Assembly: GCA_963925035.1 (NCBI GenBank)
Contig: CAWUSK010000008.1
Location: 1 to 34,998 of the forward strand
Direction of reading: 5' to 3'
Source: UBA4466 sp963925035
Lineage (GTDB): Bacteria > Bacteroidota > Bacteroidia > Flavobacteriales_D > Crocinitomicaceae
Length of the DNA stretch: 34,998 nt
Both the position numbers and the translations under genes were made by a program. Shown in pieces: positions 34,343 to 34,998 of the stretch (positions are counted from its first letter, which is position 1; each line of letters begins with the position of its first letter). The notes beneath the pieces are model-generated. The model was not told where the DNA came from. It saw nothing but the letters and a program-made list of their open reading frames with translations, and ran no database searches.

Positions 34343-34624
34343 TTAAATGTAGCAAATCCAATACTTAAGATCTTGGTATCTGCCTCTAATATTTTGATGA
34401 TAGTAACTTACTTTTGAAGAAGCATTCTTAAATCCTTCCCAAACTTCATATGGAACTCCTTTGAAGGAGTAATCTTTATTATTCATTTCTATAATTAGGG
34501 TTTCTGTTTGGCTGTTATATGATGCATTATTTATCCAAGAATCATCAGAAAAAGAGTCATCAAATGAGCTTGAACATGAGAAAAGAATTAAAGTTAAGCC
34601 TATTATTACTTTTTTTATTTTCAT
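34343..34624 (-). CDS. Small KTSC-domain lipoprotein
   Basis: A 93-residue protein with a lipoprotein signal (KVIIGLTLILFSC, cysteine at 17) followed by an acidic linker (SFDDSFSDDSW) and a KTSC domain, a short module first noted at the C-terminus of some lysyl-tRNA synthetases: LIIEMNNKDYSFKGVPYEVW and FKNASSKVSYYHQNIRGRY. I prefer the ATG at 34624 over the TTG nine bases upstream because it gives a standard signal peptide. The last residues (DLKYWICYI) lie next to the truncated IS6 element and may be a replaced end. It starts ten bases after the stop of the gene at 34634-34975, so the two are probably an operon. Confidence 0.72.
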   Translation of the reverse strand: MKIKKVIIGLTLILFSCSSSFDDSFSDDSWINNASYNSQTETLIIEMNNKDYSFKGVPYEVWEGFKNASSKVSYYHQNIRGRYQDLKYWICYI

Positions 34625-34633
34625 ACAAATCAA

Positions 34634-34975
34634 TTAAAAGGGTGGGACATCTAAAGTGATTGCATTACCAATTTCTTGAATCTCAACCGTAAATATAGGA
34701 TGAATGTGTATACCGTCATAAAAATTATATGCCGTAAACCCTTTATTCAAAGTAGGTCGGTTAGGCTCAATTTTTAAAGTCACCTCTCCAATGGCCCTTT
34801 CTTTCGCTTGTAACAGCATACTAGAATAGAAACTATAGAAAGATTCAAAGTCAGGAAAAGCTGTGTTGAATCCATCGTAAGATTTAAACCTTTCCATATA
34901 TCCAGGCTGAAAGTCTTCAATAGATTTATTAAGAATTGTTATTACATATTCAGGAAAAGTTAGGTGGCTGTACAT
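34634..34975 (-). CDS. Protein of unknown function, upstream of the KTSC lipoprotein gene
   Basis: A 113-residue, aromatic-rich, soluble-looking protein without signal peptide or membrane span (SIEDFQPGYMERFKSYDGFNTAFPDFESFY). The second half alternates hydrophobic residues as expected for beta strands (GEVTLKIEPNRP, IFTVEIQEIGNAITLDV). An in-frame TGA lies a few codons before the ATG at 34975, so the gene is complete within the window. I do not recognise the family. Its position ten bases before the lipoprotein gene suggests joint transcription. Confidence 0.6.
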   Translation of the reverse strand: MYSHLTFPEYVITILNKSIEDFQPGYMERFKSYDGFNTAFPDFESFYSFYSSMLLQAKERAIGEVTLKIEPNRPTLNKGFTAYNFYDGIHIHPIFTVEIQEIGNAITLDVPPF

Positions 34976-34998
34976 ATTTTTAATGATATTATTTCATG

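Overview
The window comes from an AT-rich member of the Bacteroidetes, most likely Flavobacteriales (Fluviicola/Crocinitomix-like, inferred from gene content only). Supporting evidence: a type B (gliding-motility C-terminal) and two type A type IX secretion sorting domains, a PorV/PorQ-like barrel, a TonB-dependent receptor with a carboxypeptidase-regulatory-like N-terminus, the bacillithiol enzyme BshC, a short Bacteroidetes-type AMP nucleosidase, and several matches to the Bacteroidetes -7 promoter element TAnnTTTG. I saw no tRNA, rRNA, CRISPR array or prophage.

Layout. 1-3016: the 3' part of a giant secreted adhesin-like gene with seven full Cys-rich 78-residue repeats. 3014-3964: a decayed IS4-family element bounded by perfect 41-bp inverted repeats, each leading into a terminator hairpin. 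3962-9348: housekeeping genes (proline dehydrogenase, AroB, a MerR regulator, a queuosine-precursor transporter, an MFS transporter, MsrA), closed by a 40-bp palindromic terminator. 9362-10304: two related small secreted proteins. 10431-16200: LRR lipoprotein, CPBP protease, AMP nucleosidase, M49 peptidase, endonuclease III, TPR protein and a small unknown protein. 16257-19617: an overlapping three-gene envelope operon. 19717-20691: di-haem cytochrome c peroxidase. 20692-21581: no intact gene, but traces of a decayed minus-strand one. 21582-23311: dnaX, split by an A10 run. 23449-25386: carotenoid desaturase and cyclophilin. 25627-29941: BshC and a TonB-dependent receptor. 29980-33807: a small coiled-coil-like protein, then a secreted lysyl-oxidase-like protein and a propeller protein. 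33936-34320: IS6-family transposase remnant. 34343-34975: a KTSC lipoprotein and an unknown protein.

The most interesting signal is dnaX. The 0 frame stops just after an A10 run, right after the clamp-loader core, while the -1 frame is open from the run through a typical Bacteroidetes tau C-terminal domain. This is the architecture expected for programmed frameshifting or transcriptional slippage making gamma and tau, although a one-base homopolymer error is the obvious alternative. Other points of note are the lysyl oxidase homologue that keeps its copper histidines and the Lys/Tyr pair of the LTQ cofactor, and a set of promoters whose -7 element ends 4-7 bases before the start codon, implying almost leaderless mRNAs.
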